Below are positions 7,389 to 16,031 of a DNA stretch of 64,000 bases, piece after piece. The translations under genes were made by a program, and so were the position numbers. Origin of the DNA: Noviherbaspirillum galbum (GTDB lineage Bacteria; Pseudomonadota; Gammaproteobacteria; Burkholderiales; Burkholderiaceae_D). Positions within the stretch are counted from its first letter, which is position 1. Each line of letters opens with the position of its first letter. The stretch spans positions 103,731 through 167,730 of the forward strand of contig NZ_JAAIVB010000035.1 in NCBI RefSeq assembly GCF_010974945.1, written 5' to 3'. The notes beneath the pieces were generated by a model. That model was not told where the DNA came from, made no database searches, and was given only the letters and a program-made list of their open reading frames with translations.

Positions 7389-9401
7389 ATGGCAATGTAT
7401 CGACGCCGCGCGGCCAGCGCGGTCATTTCCGCGCTCGCGAGCCTGCCAGCGCTGGCGCAGCAAACACAGCAACCCGAACCGGCGATGAGCACCGTCACCG
7501 TCACCTCCAGTGCGCTCGGCGGCGGCGAGGCGGGGCAGATCCTGAGCCCGGCCAAGGTGCTGGCCGGCCCCGAACTGCGCAACAAGCAAGGTGTTTCCCT
7601 CGGCGACACGCTGTCGCATGAACTCGGCGTCTCGGCCTCGGGCTTCGGCGCCGGCGCATCCCGCCCCATCATCCGCGGCCTCGAAGGACCGCGCATCAAG
7701 GTGCTGGAGAACGGCATGTCGGTGGCGGACGTGTCCACGCTGTCCAACGACCACGCGGTGGCAACGGAATCGTCCACCGCGCGCCAGATCGAGATCCTGC
7801 GCGGACCGGCGGCGCTGCTCTACGGCTCGGGCGCGATCGGCGGACTGGTCAACGTGGTGAATGAACGCATTCCCCAGGAACTGGCGACGCAACCCTCCGG
7901 CGAAGCCGAGCTGCGGCTGGGAAGCGCCGACCGCGAACGCGGCCTGTCGCTCTCGGGCGACGCCGCGGCGGGCAGCCTCGGCCTGCACGTAGATGGCAGC
8001 GCCCGCACCACTGGCGACTACGCGATTCCCGGCCTGGCCGCGCCCAACGATCCCGCCGGTCCGCGCGACCGCCTGCCCTCGTCGGCCACCCGCGCAAGCA
8101 CCCTGGGCTTCGGCATGTCGCGCATCGGCGACTGGGGCTATGCCGGCGTCTCGGTCGACACGCGCAACAGCCGCTATGGCATCCCCACCGCCGAGCGGTC
8201 TTTCATCGACCAACAGCAAACCCGCTTCAACGTCGAAGGCATGGTGCTGCGGCCCGCCGACGGCATCGAAAGCATGCGCTTCAAGCTCGGCGCTTCCGAT
8301 TACCGTCATACCGAAAAGCTGCAGGACGGGACGCCGGCCACCGACTTCAGCAACCGCAGCAACGAGGCGAGGCTGGAGCTGGCGCATGCGCCGCTTGGCG
8401 GCTGGCGCGGCACCGTCGGCGTGCAGGCGGAAACCAGCCGTTTCTCCGCCTTGTCGGCCGAGACCGGCCGGGCGGACACCGTCCCGGCAACCCGTTCGGA
8501 TTCGGCGGCCGCCTTCGCGGTCGAGGAACGCGAGTTCGGACCGGTGCGCGCCAATGCCGGCCTGCGCCTGGAATCGGTCAGCCGCCGGCCCGACCAGGGC
8601 ATGCAGCCCGATCGCCGTTTCAACCTGGCGTCGGCATCCGCCGGCGCGCTGTGGCACTTCGTGCCGGGCTACGCAGCCGGCGCCACGATCTCGCTTGCCC
8701 AGCGTGCGCCATCGATCGAAGAGCTCTATTCGGAAGGGCCGCATGAATCGACGGCGACCTTCGACATCGGCAACGCCGACCTGCGGAAGGAAACCTCGCG
8801 CAACCTCGAACTTAGTTTGCAGAAAACCAGCGGCAAGCTGCGCTGGAAGGCGAACTTGTTCGAGAACCGCATCCGCCATTTCATCTTCGGCCGCATGGAC
8901 GGCACCATGGTCGGCGAAACCGGCGCGGCCGATGCGGCGGGCGGCTTCATGCGCCGCGTCTGGTCGCAGGGCGATGCCACCATCCGCGGCGCGGAAGCCG
9001 AGGTCGGCTGGAACCAGACCGGTTCCGGCTGGTCGCTGCGGGCCTTCGGCGACGTCTCGCGCGGCAGGCTGGACGACGGCAGCAACCTGCCGCTGCAACC
9101 GGCAGCCAGGATAGGCGTGGAGACCGGCTATCGCGCCGGTCCGCTGCGCAGCGGCGCGTCGCTCACGCGCGCGCTGGCGCAGGACCGGCTCGCGCCCTTC
9201 GAATCCTTCGCCACCCCGGCTTATACGCTGCTCGATGCCAACGTCTCCTACACCTGGAAGACCGCGCGCGCCGAATGGACCGGCTTCGCGATCGGCAAGA
9301 ACCTGCTCAACCAGGACGTCCGGCTATCGACCTCGCTGCTGCGCGCCGTGGCGCCGCAACCCGGCCGCGATCTCATCGTTGGCGTGCGTACAACGTTCTA
9401 G
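7389..9401 (+). CDS. TonB-dependent outer membrane receptor (ZnuD-like)
   Basis: The 670-residue protein begins with a signal peptide (ASAVISALASLPALAQQ), then a TonB-box-like MSTVTVTSS segment, a plug domain with RPIIRGLEGPRIKVLENG and REILRGPAALLYGSGAIGGLVNVV-type motifs, and a long beta-barrel ending in VGVRTTF, whose terminal Phe is the outer-membrane assembly signal. The plug resembles the ZnuD group of zinc or heme receptors, and the gene lies in a region with a Zur-like regulator and a COG0523 GTPase, so zinc uptake is a reasonable inference. Siderophore or heme transport is the alternative. The ATG at 7389 is followed by a second at 7395. Confidence 0.85.
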   Translation: MAMYRRRAASAVISALASLPALAQQTQQPEPAMSTVTVTSSALGGGEAGQILSPAKVLAGPELRNKQGVSLGDTLSHELGVSASGFGAGASRPIIRGLEGPRIKVLENGMSVADVSTLSNDHAVATESSTARQIEILRGPAALLYGSGAIGGLVNVVNERIPQELATQPSGEAELRLGSADRERGLSLSGDAAAGSLGLHVDGSARTTGDYAIPGLAAPNDPAGPRDRLPSSATRASTLGFGMSRIGDWGYAGVSVDTRNSRYGIPTAERSFIDQQQTRFNVEGMVLRPADGIESMRFKLGASDYRHTEKLQDGTPATDFSNRSNEARLELAHAPLGGWRGTVGVQAETSRFSALSAETGRADTVPATRSDSAAAFAVEEREFGPVRANAGLRLESVSRRPDQGMQPDRRFNLASASAGALWHFVPGYAAGATISLAQRAPSIEELYSEGPHESTATFDIGNADLRKETSRNLELSLQKTSGKLRWKANLFENRIRHFIFGRMDGTMVGETGAADAAGGFMRRVWSQGDATIRGAEAEVGWNQTGSGWSLRAFGDVSRGRLDDGSNLPLQPAARIGVETGYRAGPLRSGASLTRALAQDRLAPFESFATPAYTLLDANVSYTWKTARAEWTGFAIGKNLLNQDVRLSTSLLRAVAPQPGRDLIVGVRTTF

Positions 9402-9568
9402 GCGCGGCTGCCGCCAGCGGTGCACCGCAACGGTGCTCCGACTGGCTAGGCATGGCTGCCTGTGTTACCTTACAGATTGCTTGCAACCGGGAATCACTCC
9501 CGCTTGCCGGCATCGAACAAGCGTCGCATTCGTGGACATTCGCGGACCATTCTCCATCCTGGGAACAC

Positions 9569-11086
9569 GTGGGAATCTTTTCTTTATTCGGCAAGAAAGA
9601 CCGTCAGCAGTCGCCTGACGATGCGTCTTCGCGCGCGAAGAAAGGCGGCGCCCGTTCCTCCGCGAAGCCGGGTGCGCGCACGCCGCCGAAGCGGGATGCC
9701 CAGACCGCGCTCGCGACCGCGATGAAGATCGATGCCATCGAATCGGAAATGTCTTCCGACTTCCTGCTGAGCCGGGCCATGACGACCATCGCCCGGACGA
9801 CGCAGGACGGTACGCCTGTTCCTCCTGTTTCATCTGCCTCATCCGCCTCATCGGCGCCTTCTCCCACACCTGCCGCACCCGCTGCGCCGGCAAGATCCGC
9901 CAAGCCCGCCGCGCCGGCGCCCGTCGCCAGGCCGCCCAAGCCCGTCGTTCCCGCCGCATCGTCGCTGGATGCCGTCGGCGACCTGCCCGGCCTGACCGAC
10001 ATGGGCACGACCACCCAGTTCCTGCTGGGCGGGTCGAGTTCGCTGGGCGCGGTGGCGGTGGCGGAATCGGAAGTCGCGGCGGTCGTCGAGGAGGCCGCCA
10101 TCCTGTTCGCCAATGGCCAGTTCACCCTGGTCGAACAGTTGCTCAACAATGCCATCCTCGACAAGCAGGGCGACGACATGCAGTCCATCTGGCTGATGCT
10201 GTTCGACCTGTACCAGATCACCGGCAAGCACGCCGAATTCGACAACCTGTCGATTGCCTACGCCAGCCGTTTCGAACGCTCGCCGCCCGCGTGGGCCGGC
10301 TCTTCTGCACGCTCGGGCGCGACCGGCGCCGCGGCCGGCAGCGGTTCATCGCCCGCCATTCCGTTCTCCGGACGGCTGGACGCCAACGCCAGGAAGCAGG
10401 TCGATCGCGTCGACAAGGTGGCCGAGAGCTACCGCGCGCTGCGCCTCGAATTCACCCGCGTGACCGACGTGGAACCAGCCGGCTGCCGCCTCCTGCTGGA
10501 CCTGCTGCTGCGTTTGCAGAAGTCGGGCCACGAACTCGTGCTGGTGGGCGCGATGGAACTCGCCGCCAAGGTCCGCGCCACGCTGGAGGTGGGCCGGCAG
10601 GAAGATACCGAGCCGGGCTGGCTGCTGCTGCTGGAAATATTGCGCCTGCTCGGCCAGGAAAGCGTGTTCGAGGAAGTCAGCATCGATTACTGCGTGACCT
10701 TCGAGGTTTCCCCCCCGGCCTACGTGGCGCCCCAGAACAAGGTCACCACCGCGGCGGCTTCCGCGCCGGCCGGCAACATCGGCAACATCGGCGGCAATGC
10801 CGAGGACGGCGAATGCTACAAGCTGCCGCCGGTGATCGACGGCCGGGTCGACAACCTGATCGTCGCCATCGCCGCCTATTCGGACGAGCACTCGCCCGCC
10901 ATCATCGACTGCTCGGTGCTCACCCGCATCGACTTCGCCTCCGCCGGCCGGCTGATGAGCGGCCTCGCGCCCTTCTGCGGCAACGGCAAGACCTTCGAGT
11001 TCCACCACGTCAATCATCTCGTGGCCGCCCTGTTCGAGGTCATCGGCCTGAAGGACATGGTGCGCGTCGTTCCCCGCAAGAACTGA
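9569..11086 (+). CDS. STAS-domain-containing protein of unknown function
   Basis: The likely start is the GTG at 9569, giving 505 residues beginning GIFSLFGKKDRQ; a GGGAA stretch precedes it, and upstream the frame only shadows the receptor gene. The N-terminal third is low-complexity, with Ala/Pro/Ser-rich linkers (about residues 80-130). Two similar regions follow: 'ILFANGQFTLVEQLL' and 'LLLEILRLLGQESVFEEV' each precede a FE(R/V)SPPA segment, suggesting a duplicated helical unit. The C-terminal 100 residues form a STAS-like domain (SPAIIDCSVLTRIDFASAGRLMSGL). It lacks membrane segments. Role unknown; STAS domains usually mediate regulatory protein contacts. Confidence 0.75.
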   Translation: MGIFSLFGKKDRQQSPDDASSRAKKGGARSSAKPGARTPPKRDAQTALATAMKIDAIESEMSSDFLLSRAMTTIARTTQDGTPVPPVSSASSASSAPSPTPAAPAAPARSAKPAAPAPVARPPKPVVPAASSLDAVGDLPGLTDMGTTTQFLLGGSSSLGAVAVAESEVAAVVEEAAILFANGQFTLVEQLLNNAILDKQGDDMQSIWLMLFDLYQITGKHAEFDNLSIAYASRFERSPPAWAGSSARSGATGAAAGSGSSPAIPFSGRLDANARKQVDRVDKVAESYRALRLEFTRVTDVEPAGCRLLLDLLLRLQKSGHELVLVGAMELAAKVRATLEVGRQEDTEPGWLLLLEILRLLGQESVFEEVSIDYCVTFEVSPPAYVAPQNKVTTAAASAPAGNIGNIGGNAEDGECYKLPPVIDGRVDNLIVAIAAYSDEHSPAIIDCSVLTRIDFASAGRLMSGLAPFCGNGKTFEFHHVNHLVAALFEVIGLKDMVRVVPRKN

Positions 11087-11121
11087 CCGGAAAACATCCT
11101 CGCCGCCGCCGCCGGCATCGC

Positions 11122-11149
11122 CTTGTAATTTCCCCCGCCGCCCCCACCT
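11122..11149 (+). promoter_or_regulatory. Sigma32 (heat shock)-like promoter of hslVU
   Basis: CTTGTAA at 11122-11128 and CCCCACCT at 11142-11149, separated by 13 bases, resemble the sigma32 consensus (CTTGAA, 11-16 bases, CCCCATNT). It sits 34 bases before the hslV start, as expected for a heat-shock operon. Confidence 0.45.
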
Positions 11150-11182
11150 GCCGAAGACTAACGCAGAACTTCAGGGGCATCC

Positions 11183-11719
11183 ATGGAACAATTTCACGGC
11201 ACGACAATCCTGTCGGTCAGGCGCGGCAATACCGTCGCGCTGGGAGGCGATGGCCAGGTAACGCTGGGCAACGTCGTGATGAAGGGAACCGCGCGCAAGG
11301 TCCGCAAGCTGTACCAGGGCAAGGTGCTGGCGGGATTCGCCGGCGGCACCGCCGATGCCTTCACGCTCATCGAGCGCTTCGAAGCCAAGCTCGAGAAGCA
11401 CCAGGGCAACCTGCTGCGCGCCTCGGTGGAACTGGCCAAGGACTGGCGCACCGACCGCATCCTGCGCCGCCTCGAAGCCATGCTGCTCGTGGCTGATCGC
11501 GACGCCACCCTCATCATCACCGGCAACGGCGACGTGCTCGAACCCGAGCAGGGAATCGGCGCCATCGGTTCGGGCGGCGTGTATGCCCAGTCCGCCGCCA
11601 AGGCCCTGCTGGAAAACACCGAACTGTCGCCGCTCGATATCGTCAAGAAGTCGCTGACCATCGCCGGCGAACTGTGCATCTACACCAACCTCTCGCACAC
11701 CATCGAAACCCTCGACTAA
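11183..11719 (+). CDS. hslV: ATP-dependent protease subunit HslV (ClpQ)
   Basis: HslV is the proteolytic dodecamer of the HslUV protease in the cytosol. The 178-residue protein has a short propeptide MEQFHG followed by TTILSVRRG; the mature enzyme would begin with the catalytic Thr7. Other family features are [43 protein letters not shown] and [19 protein letters not shown]. Gammaproteobacterial HslV usually has only Met before the Thr, while the 6-residue propeptide is usual in Betaproteobacteria. It is followed 18 bases later by hslU and preceded by a sigma32-like promoter. Confidence 0.97.
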   Translation: MEQFHGTTILSVRRGNTVALGGDGQVTLGNVVMKGTARKVRKLYQGKVLAGFAGGTADAFTLIERFEAKLEKHQGNLLRASVELAKDWRTDRILRRLEAMLLVADRDATLIITGNGDVLEPEQGIGAIGSGGVYAQSAAKALLENTELSPLDIVKKSLTIAGELCIYTNLSHTIETLD

Positions 11720-11737
11720 TCCTCCGGATCCGACACC

Positions 11738-13078
11738 ATGAACATGACTCCGCTAGAGATCGTCTCCGAACTCGATAAACACGTCGTCGGACAAGCCCGC
11801 GCCAAGCGCGCCGTTGCCATCGCCCTGCGCAACCGCTGGCGCCGCCAGCAGGTGGAAGAACCCCTGCGCCATGAAATCACGCCGAAGAACATCCTCATGA
11901 TCGGCCCCACCGGCGTGGGCAAGACCGAGATCGCGCGCCGCCTCGCCAAGCTGGCCGACGCGCCCTTCATCAAGATCGAGGCTACCAAGTTCACCGAGGT
12001 CGGCTATGTCGGCCGCGACGTCGACACCATCGTGCGCGACCTGGTCGACATCGGCATCAAGCAGACCCGTGAATCGGAAATGCGCAAGGTGCGCGCCCGC
12101 GCGGAAGACAATGCCGAGGACCGCATCATCGACATCCTCGTGCCGCCGCCGCGCGACTTCGGCTTCAGCGCCACGCCCAGCAACGAGGGCGACACCGGCA
12201 ACAACACGACCCGCCAGACCTTCCGCAAGCGCCTGCGCGAAGGCGCGCTCGACGACAAGGAAGTCGAGGTCGAGGTGGCCGACACCGCGCCGAGCATGGA
12301 GATCATGGCGCCGCCCGGCATGGAAGAAATGACCGAGCAGATCAAGTCCATGTTTTCCGGCCTGGGCGGCGGCCGCAAGAAGAAGCGCAAGCTGAAGATC
12401 AAGGAGGCGCTGAAGATCCTCGCCGAAGAGGAAGCCGCCAAGCTCGTCAATGACGACGAACTCAAGCAGAAGGCCATCGCCAACGTCGAGCAGAATGGCA
12501 TCGTCTTCCTCGACGAGATCGACAAGATCGCCAGCCGCGCCGAAACCGGCGGCGCCGACGTTTCGCGCGCCGGCGTGCAGCGCGACCTGCTGCCGCTGGT
12601 GGAAGGCACGACGGTCAACACCAAGTACGGCATGATCAAGACCGACCACATCCTGTTCATCGCCTCCGGCGCCTTCCACCTCGCCAAGCCGTCCGACCTG
12701 ATCCCCGAACTGCAGGGCCGCTTCCCGATCCGGGTGGAACTCGAATCGCTGTCCATTGCCGATTTCGAGCGCATCCTCACCAGCACCGATGCCTGCCTCA
12801 CCCGCCAGTACGAAGCCCTGCTCGCGACCGAAGGCGTCACGGTCACGTTCGCCGACAGCGGCATCAAGCGGCTGGCCGAGATCGCCTACTCGGTCAATGA
12901 AAAGACCGAAAACATCGGCGCGCGCCGGCTCTATACCGTGATGGAAAAGCTGCTCGAGGAAGTGTCGTTCAATGCGACCGATTCGTCCGGCAAGTCGGTG
13001 GAGATCGATGGCGCCTACGTGGATGACAAGCTGGGCGAAGTGGCGGTCAATGAAGATTTGTCGCGCTACGTGCTGTAG
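11738..13078 (+). CDS. hslU: ATP-dependent protease ATPase subunit HslU (ClpY)
   Basis: HslU is the AAA+ unfoldase that feeds substrates to HslV. The 446-residue protein starts [17 protein letters not shown] and has Walker A GPTGVGKT (56-63), a Gly-Tyr pore loop in [11 protein letters not shown], an intermediate (I) domain between about residues 110 and 235 with charged [15 protein letters not shown], Walker B VFLDEIDK near 255, and sensor/arginine-finger regions [13 protein letters not shown] and [13 protein letters not shown]. It ends with YVL, the usual HslU C-terminus that docks into HslV. Two ATG codons (11738, 11744) are possible starts. Co-transcribed with hslV. Confidence 0.97.
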   Translation: MNMTPLEIVSELDKHVVGQARAKRAVAIALRNRWRRQQVEEPLRHEITPKNILMIGPTGVGKTEIARRLAKLADAPFIKIEATKFTEVGYVGRDVDTIVRDLVDIGIKQTRESEMRKVRARAEDNAEDRIIDILVPPPRDFGFSATPSNEGDTGNNTTRQTFRKRLREGALDDKEVEVEVADTAPSMEIMAPPGMEEMTEQIKSMFSGLGGGRKKKRKLKIKEALKILAEEEAAKLVNDDELKQKAIANVEQNGIVFLDEIDKIASRAETGGADVSRAGVQRDLLPLVEGTTVNTKYGMIKTDHILFIASGAFHLAKPSDLIPELQGRFPIRVELESLSIADFERILTSTDACLTRQYEALLATEGVTVTFADSGIKRLAEIAYSVNEKTENIGARRLYTVMEKLLEEVSFNATDSSGKSVEIDGAYVDDKLGEVAVNEDLSRYVL

Positions 13079-13090
13079 GCTGGTGGTGCC

Positions 13091-13270
13091 ATGGCGAACA
13101 AGGCGCTTGCGAAGCGGCAGAAGTTGATGATCCGGAGCGAGCCGGCACGGCGGCCGGTCAAGGGGCGCGCGCCAGGGACGGGCGTGGCGGCGCGGCCCAA
13201 CGGCGGTGTGGCGGGTGAGCGCGCGGAGACTGTGCAGCAGAGGTTGTTGAAGAAGTTGATGGGGGAATGA
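13091..13270 (+). CDS. Small basic hypothetical protein (59 residues)
   Basis: An ATG-started frame 12 bases after the hslU stop encodes a 59-residue, strongly basic peptide (MANKALAKRQKLMIRSE...KKLMGE). Codon third positions are mostly G or C, as in neighbouring genes, although TTG is used for leucine more than CTG. No domain is recognised and no strong ribosome-binding site is seen. It may be translated by coupling to hslU. The Lys/Arg content would fit a nucleic-acid- or ribosome-associated peptide, but that is a guess. Confidence 0.35.
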   Translation: MANKALAKRQKLMIRSEPARRPVKGRAPGTGVAARPNGGVAGERAETVQQRLLKKLMGE

Positions 13271-13921
13271 GGGAGTGGTTGACTACCGCTGTCATCTTTG
13301 GCAGCAACCGGCATCGCTGCATCGCTCCGTCTTTTCCGCGCTGGCGGGAATCTCATTTCTATTCGGGCCCTACGAAAGTACCCAAAGAAAGCTGCTTTAA
13401 CACCCATTTGCGAGCCACTTCGGGCGGCTTTGTTCGATGGGTTGAGGGGATGCCGTTCTCTGCGGTAGTAATCACCTGGAAGGCATTCGATGACTCGACC
13501 TCCTGCCGTATCGGCATGGCTCTAGCCTGTTCCGACGACGGGGAGCAGGAATCCGCAGACGAATCAGCGCCTCTGTCCTTTCAAGCACCCTCCGCTCTGT
13601 CCCCTCCCTTTCAAGGGGGGCCGCCGAGGTGGAGGGCTAGGGTGGGGATGGGTTTCGGTCGTGTTTAAAGAACAGTATTTATTTCGCTGATCATTTCAAC
13701 GCTGTCCTTTGCTCGCACCGGAAACCCATCCCCACCCCAACCCTCCCCTTGAAAGGGAGGGAGCTTGGTAGTCAGGGCGCGAGTGTGGTGGTGGTAGCGG
13801 TCGCCGTCACGCAATGCTGAAGGCGAGCTCGCCGAGGCGAGTCTCGGCAAGCCCACACCTGCGCAGGAAATGACAAAGGTAGCCAGGACACGATCGCCCT
13901 AGCCAGGCATGACAGCGCCCC
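13271..13921. other. Gene-free spacer with palindromic repeats
   Basis: This 651-base interval between two convergent units has no credible gene. Its left part includes a degenerate copy of the CATTCCCGCG-type repeat near 13331-13357 (TTTTCCGCGCTGGCGGGAAT). Its right part holds the composite palindromic element at 13601-13763. Open frames across it consist of repeat sequence. Confidence 0.7.
13601..13763. repeat. Composite inverted-repeat element, family A copy 1
   Basis: The left arm begins CCCCTCCCTTTCAAGGGG and runs to GGGGATGGGTTTCGG near 13656. The right arm is its approximate reverse complement, from CCGGAAACCCATCCCC at 13719 to AAAGGGAGGGAG at 13763. The central 60 bases are richer in A+T. 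Each arm also contains an inner small palindrome. A second copy lies in opposite orientation at 36789-36936, and there the similarity extends into the centre (GCAAAGGACA.CGTTGA). It has no coding capacity and resembles a miniature inverted-repeat or REP-doublet element. Confidence 0.75.
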
Positions 13922-14746
13922 CTACTGCGAGGGCAACGCCTGCTGCATCCCCGCCGGCGGCACCGGCACCGCCGTATTCACCGGCGGCGTCACCCCCGAA
14001 GGCAACACCGGATTCACGGCCGGATTGACCGCCATCCCCGGCGCAACGCTCCCCGGCAAACTCACGCCGGAATTCGGCGGCGCCGTCTGAGGCTGCGGCA
14101 CGATGGGCTGCTGCGTGGCGGGAATCGCCTGGTTGGCGGGAGGCGATACCGGCGGCGGCGAAGGGGGCACGGTGCGCTGCTGGGCGGAGGAAGGCAGCGG
14201 GGCCTGCGGCGGCGTGGCTGGCGGTGGTGAGGGCAGGCTTGATGCGGGCGGCATGACCGCGCTGCGGGCCGTGGGCTGGGCCGGCGGCGGAGGCGGCATC
14301 GGCCGCGCGGTGACCGGCGGCGCGGAGGCGATCTCCGGCAAGCCCTTGGCGCTCTCCGGCAACTCCACGCGTTTCATCACGCCGTTTTCACTGATCATCA
14401 CATGGTCGCGGGTGACTTCCTTGACGATCACGCCGGGATTCATTTCCGTGCCGACGCGCACGGCCTGCGCCGGCTTGCCGTCGGCGCTCACGATCGCGAC
14501 GCTGTCCTTGGTGCCGGCGGCGATGATGCCGCGCAGCTGGTAGTTGCTGGCCACCGCGGTCTTGCCGGCGCGGCCGCCGAACAGCGAAGCGGCGGCGTCG
14601 ACCGAGGGGTCGGCCTTGACTTCCCGCGGCGGGGCGGCGACCGGGCGCACCGGCGGCTTGAACAGTTGCAGGGCCCAGTAGGCGGTCGCGGCGCACAGGG
14701 CGATGAACAGCAGGAAGCTGATCAGGAGCGGCAATCGTCGTTTCAT
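13922..14746 (-). CDS. gspC: Type II secretion system protein GspC, PDZ-less
   Basis: GspC links the inner-membrane platform to the GspD secretin. The 274-residue product has an N-terminal membrane anchor (LLISFLLFIALCAATAYWAL), a linker, and the periplasmic HR domain (about 50-130: ASLFGGRAGKTAVASNYQLRGII ... VIVKEVTRDHVMISENG). Instead of the C-terminal PDZ or coiled-coil found in many GspC proteins, residues 140-274 are a Pro/Ala/Gln-rich tail. It is the last gene of the operon, 53 bases after gspF. The HR domain makes the call good, though the annotation 'GspC' for tailed variants is less certain than for its neighbours. Confidence 0.8.
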   Translation of the reverse strand: MKRRLPLLISFLLFIALCAATAYWALQLFKPPVRPVAAPPREVKADPSVDAAASLFGGRAGKTAVASNYQLRGIIAAGTKDSVAIVSADGKPAQAVRVGTEMNPGVIVKEVTRDHVMISENGVMKRVELPESAKGLPEIASAPPVTARPMPPPPPAQPTARSAVMPPASSLPSPPPATPPQAPLPSSAQQRTVPPSPPPVSPPANQAIPATQQPIVPQPQTAPPNSGVSLPGSVAPGMAVNPAVNPVLPSGVTPPVNTAVPVPPAGMQQALPSQ

Positions 14747-14799
14747 TGTTGTTCTCTTCTCGTGTTTCCCGCTGCGGGCAAGTGTCTCGTGCGCCTCAT

Positions 14800-16023
14800 C
14801 TACCGCACCATCTGGTTGATCTCGATGATCGGCATGAGGACCGCGAGCACGATCAGCAGCACCACCACGCCCATCACCAAAATCAGGGCCGGTTCCAGCA
14901 GGCCGGCGATGGTCATTGCGCGGCGCTCGAGGTCCTGCTCCTGCGAGTTGGACGCGCGCTCGAGCATGGCGGGCAGTTCGCCGGTGACCTCGCCGGCGCG
15001 GATCATGTGGATCAGCATCGGCGGGAAATGCTTGTGGGCCGACAGGGCGCGCGCCAGGCCGACGCCTTCGCGCACGCTGGCGGTGGCTTCTTCCACCTGT
15101 TCGCGCATGGCGACGTTGGAGAGGGTGTCGCGGCTGGTCTGCAGGGCGCGCAGGATGGGCACGCCGGAGCCGGTGGTGATGGCGAGCGTGCTGGCGAAGC
15201 GCGCGGTGTTGAGGCTGCGCTCGAACTTGCCGTAGAGCGGCGCGTTGAGCAGCCAGCGGTGCCAGCGGTACTTGATGTCAGGGTTCTTGAGCGCGGTGCG
15301 CCAGGCCAGGAAGATGGCGACCAGCGCAATGCCGACGATCCAGCCCCAGCTGCGCACGAAGTCGGAAATGCCGAGCATGATGATAGTGAGCACCGGCAGC
15401 TTCTGCTTGGTGTTGGCGAACACCGACACGATCTGCGGCACCACGTAGGCCAGCAGGAAGATCACGATGGCGAAGGCAACGACCGTCACGATGGCGGGAT
15501 AGGTGAAGGCCAGCCTGACCTTCTGCACCAGGGAATTGCGGCGCTCGATGTAATCGGCGAGGCGCGACAGCACCCGCGAGAGCTGGCCGATCTGCTCGCC
15601 CGACGACACCAGCGCGCGGTAGATGTCGGCGAAGTCGCGCGGATGGCGGGCCAGGGCGTCGGACAGCGAGGAGCCGCCCATGATCTCGGAACGGATGGAG
15701 GCGACGAGGTCGCGCACGTAGGCGCGCTCGGCCTGTTCCAGCAGCGCGGTGAAGGCCTGCTCCAGCGGCAGGCTGGCTTCGAGCAGGCTGGCAAGCTGGC
15801 GGGTGAACAGGGCCAGCTCCTGGGTGGACAGCTTGTCGCCGAAGGAAAAGCTGCGCCGGCCTTGCCCCATTTCGTCGACCTGGGCGGTGATGGCATCGAC
15901 CACGATCGGCACCAGCCCTTGCGCCCGCAGGTCGGAGCGGGCGGCACGCGCGCTGTCGGCATTGACCACGCCCTTGCGCGTCGCGCCGACGGGATCGACG
16001 GCTTCGTAACGGAATGCTGGCAT
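14800..16023 (-). CDS. gspF: Type II secretion system inner membrane protein GspF
   Basis: GspF is the polytopic platform protein that couples the GspE ATPase to pseudopilus assembly. The 407-residue protein has the two tandem GspF cytoplasmic domains (about 70-195 and 275-395) with the characteristic FTRQLASLLEASLPLEQAF and FASTLAITTGSGVPILRAL segments, and membrane segments near 170-195, 220-240 and at the C-terminus (ILVMGVVVLLIVLAVLMPI). The length is typical (about 400). The ATG at 16023 lies 8 bases after the gspE stop, consistent with one transcript. Confidence 0.96.
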   Translation of the reverse strand: MPAFRYEAVDPVGATRKGVVNADSARAARSDLRAQGLVPIVVDAITAQVDEMGQGRRSFSFGDKLSTQELALFTRQLASLLEASLPLEQAFTALLEQAERAYVRDLVASIRSEIMGGSSLSDALARHPRDFADIYRALVSSGEQIGQLSRVLSRLADYIERRNSLVQKVRLAFTYPAIVTVVAFAIVIFLLAYVVPQIVSVFANTKQKLPVLTIIMLGISDFVRSWGWIVGIALVAIFLAWRTALKNPDIKYRWHRWLLNAPLYGKFERSLNTARFASTLAITTGSGVPILRALQTSRDTLSNVAMREQVEEATASVREGVGLARALSAHKHFPPMLIHMIRAGEVTGELPAMLERASNSQEQDLERRAMTIAGLLEPALILVMGVVVLLIVLAVLMPIIEINQMVR

Positions 16024-16031
16024 CGCTTGGC

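Noticed and set aside
13267..13668. 133-codon frame in the spacer after hslU
   Set aside because: Made largely of dispersed-repeat sequence and without coding signature.
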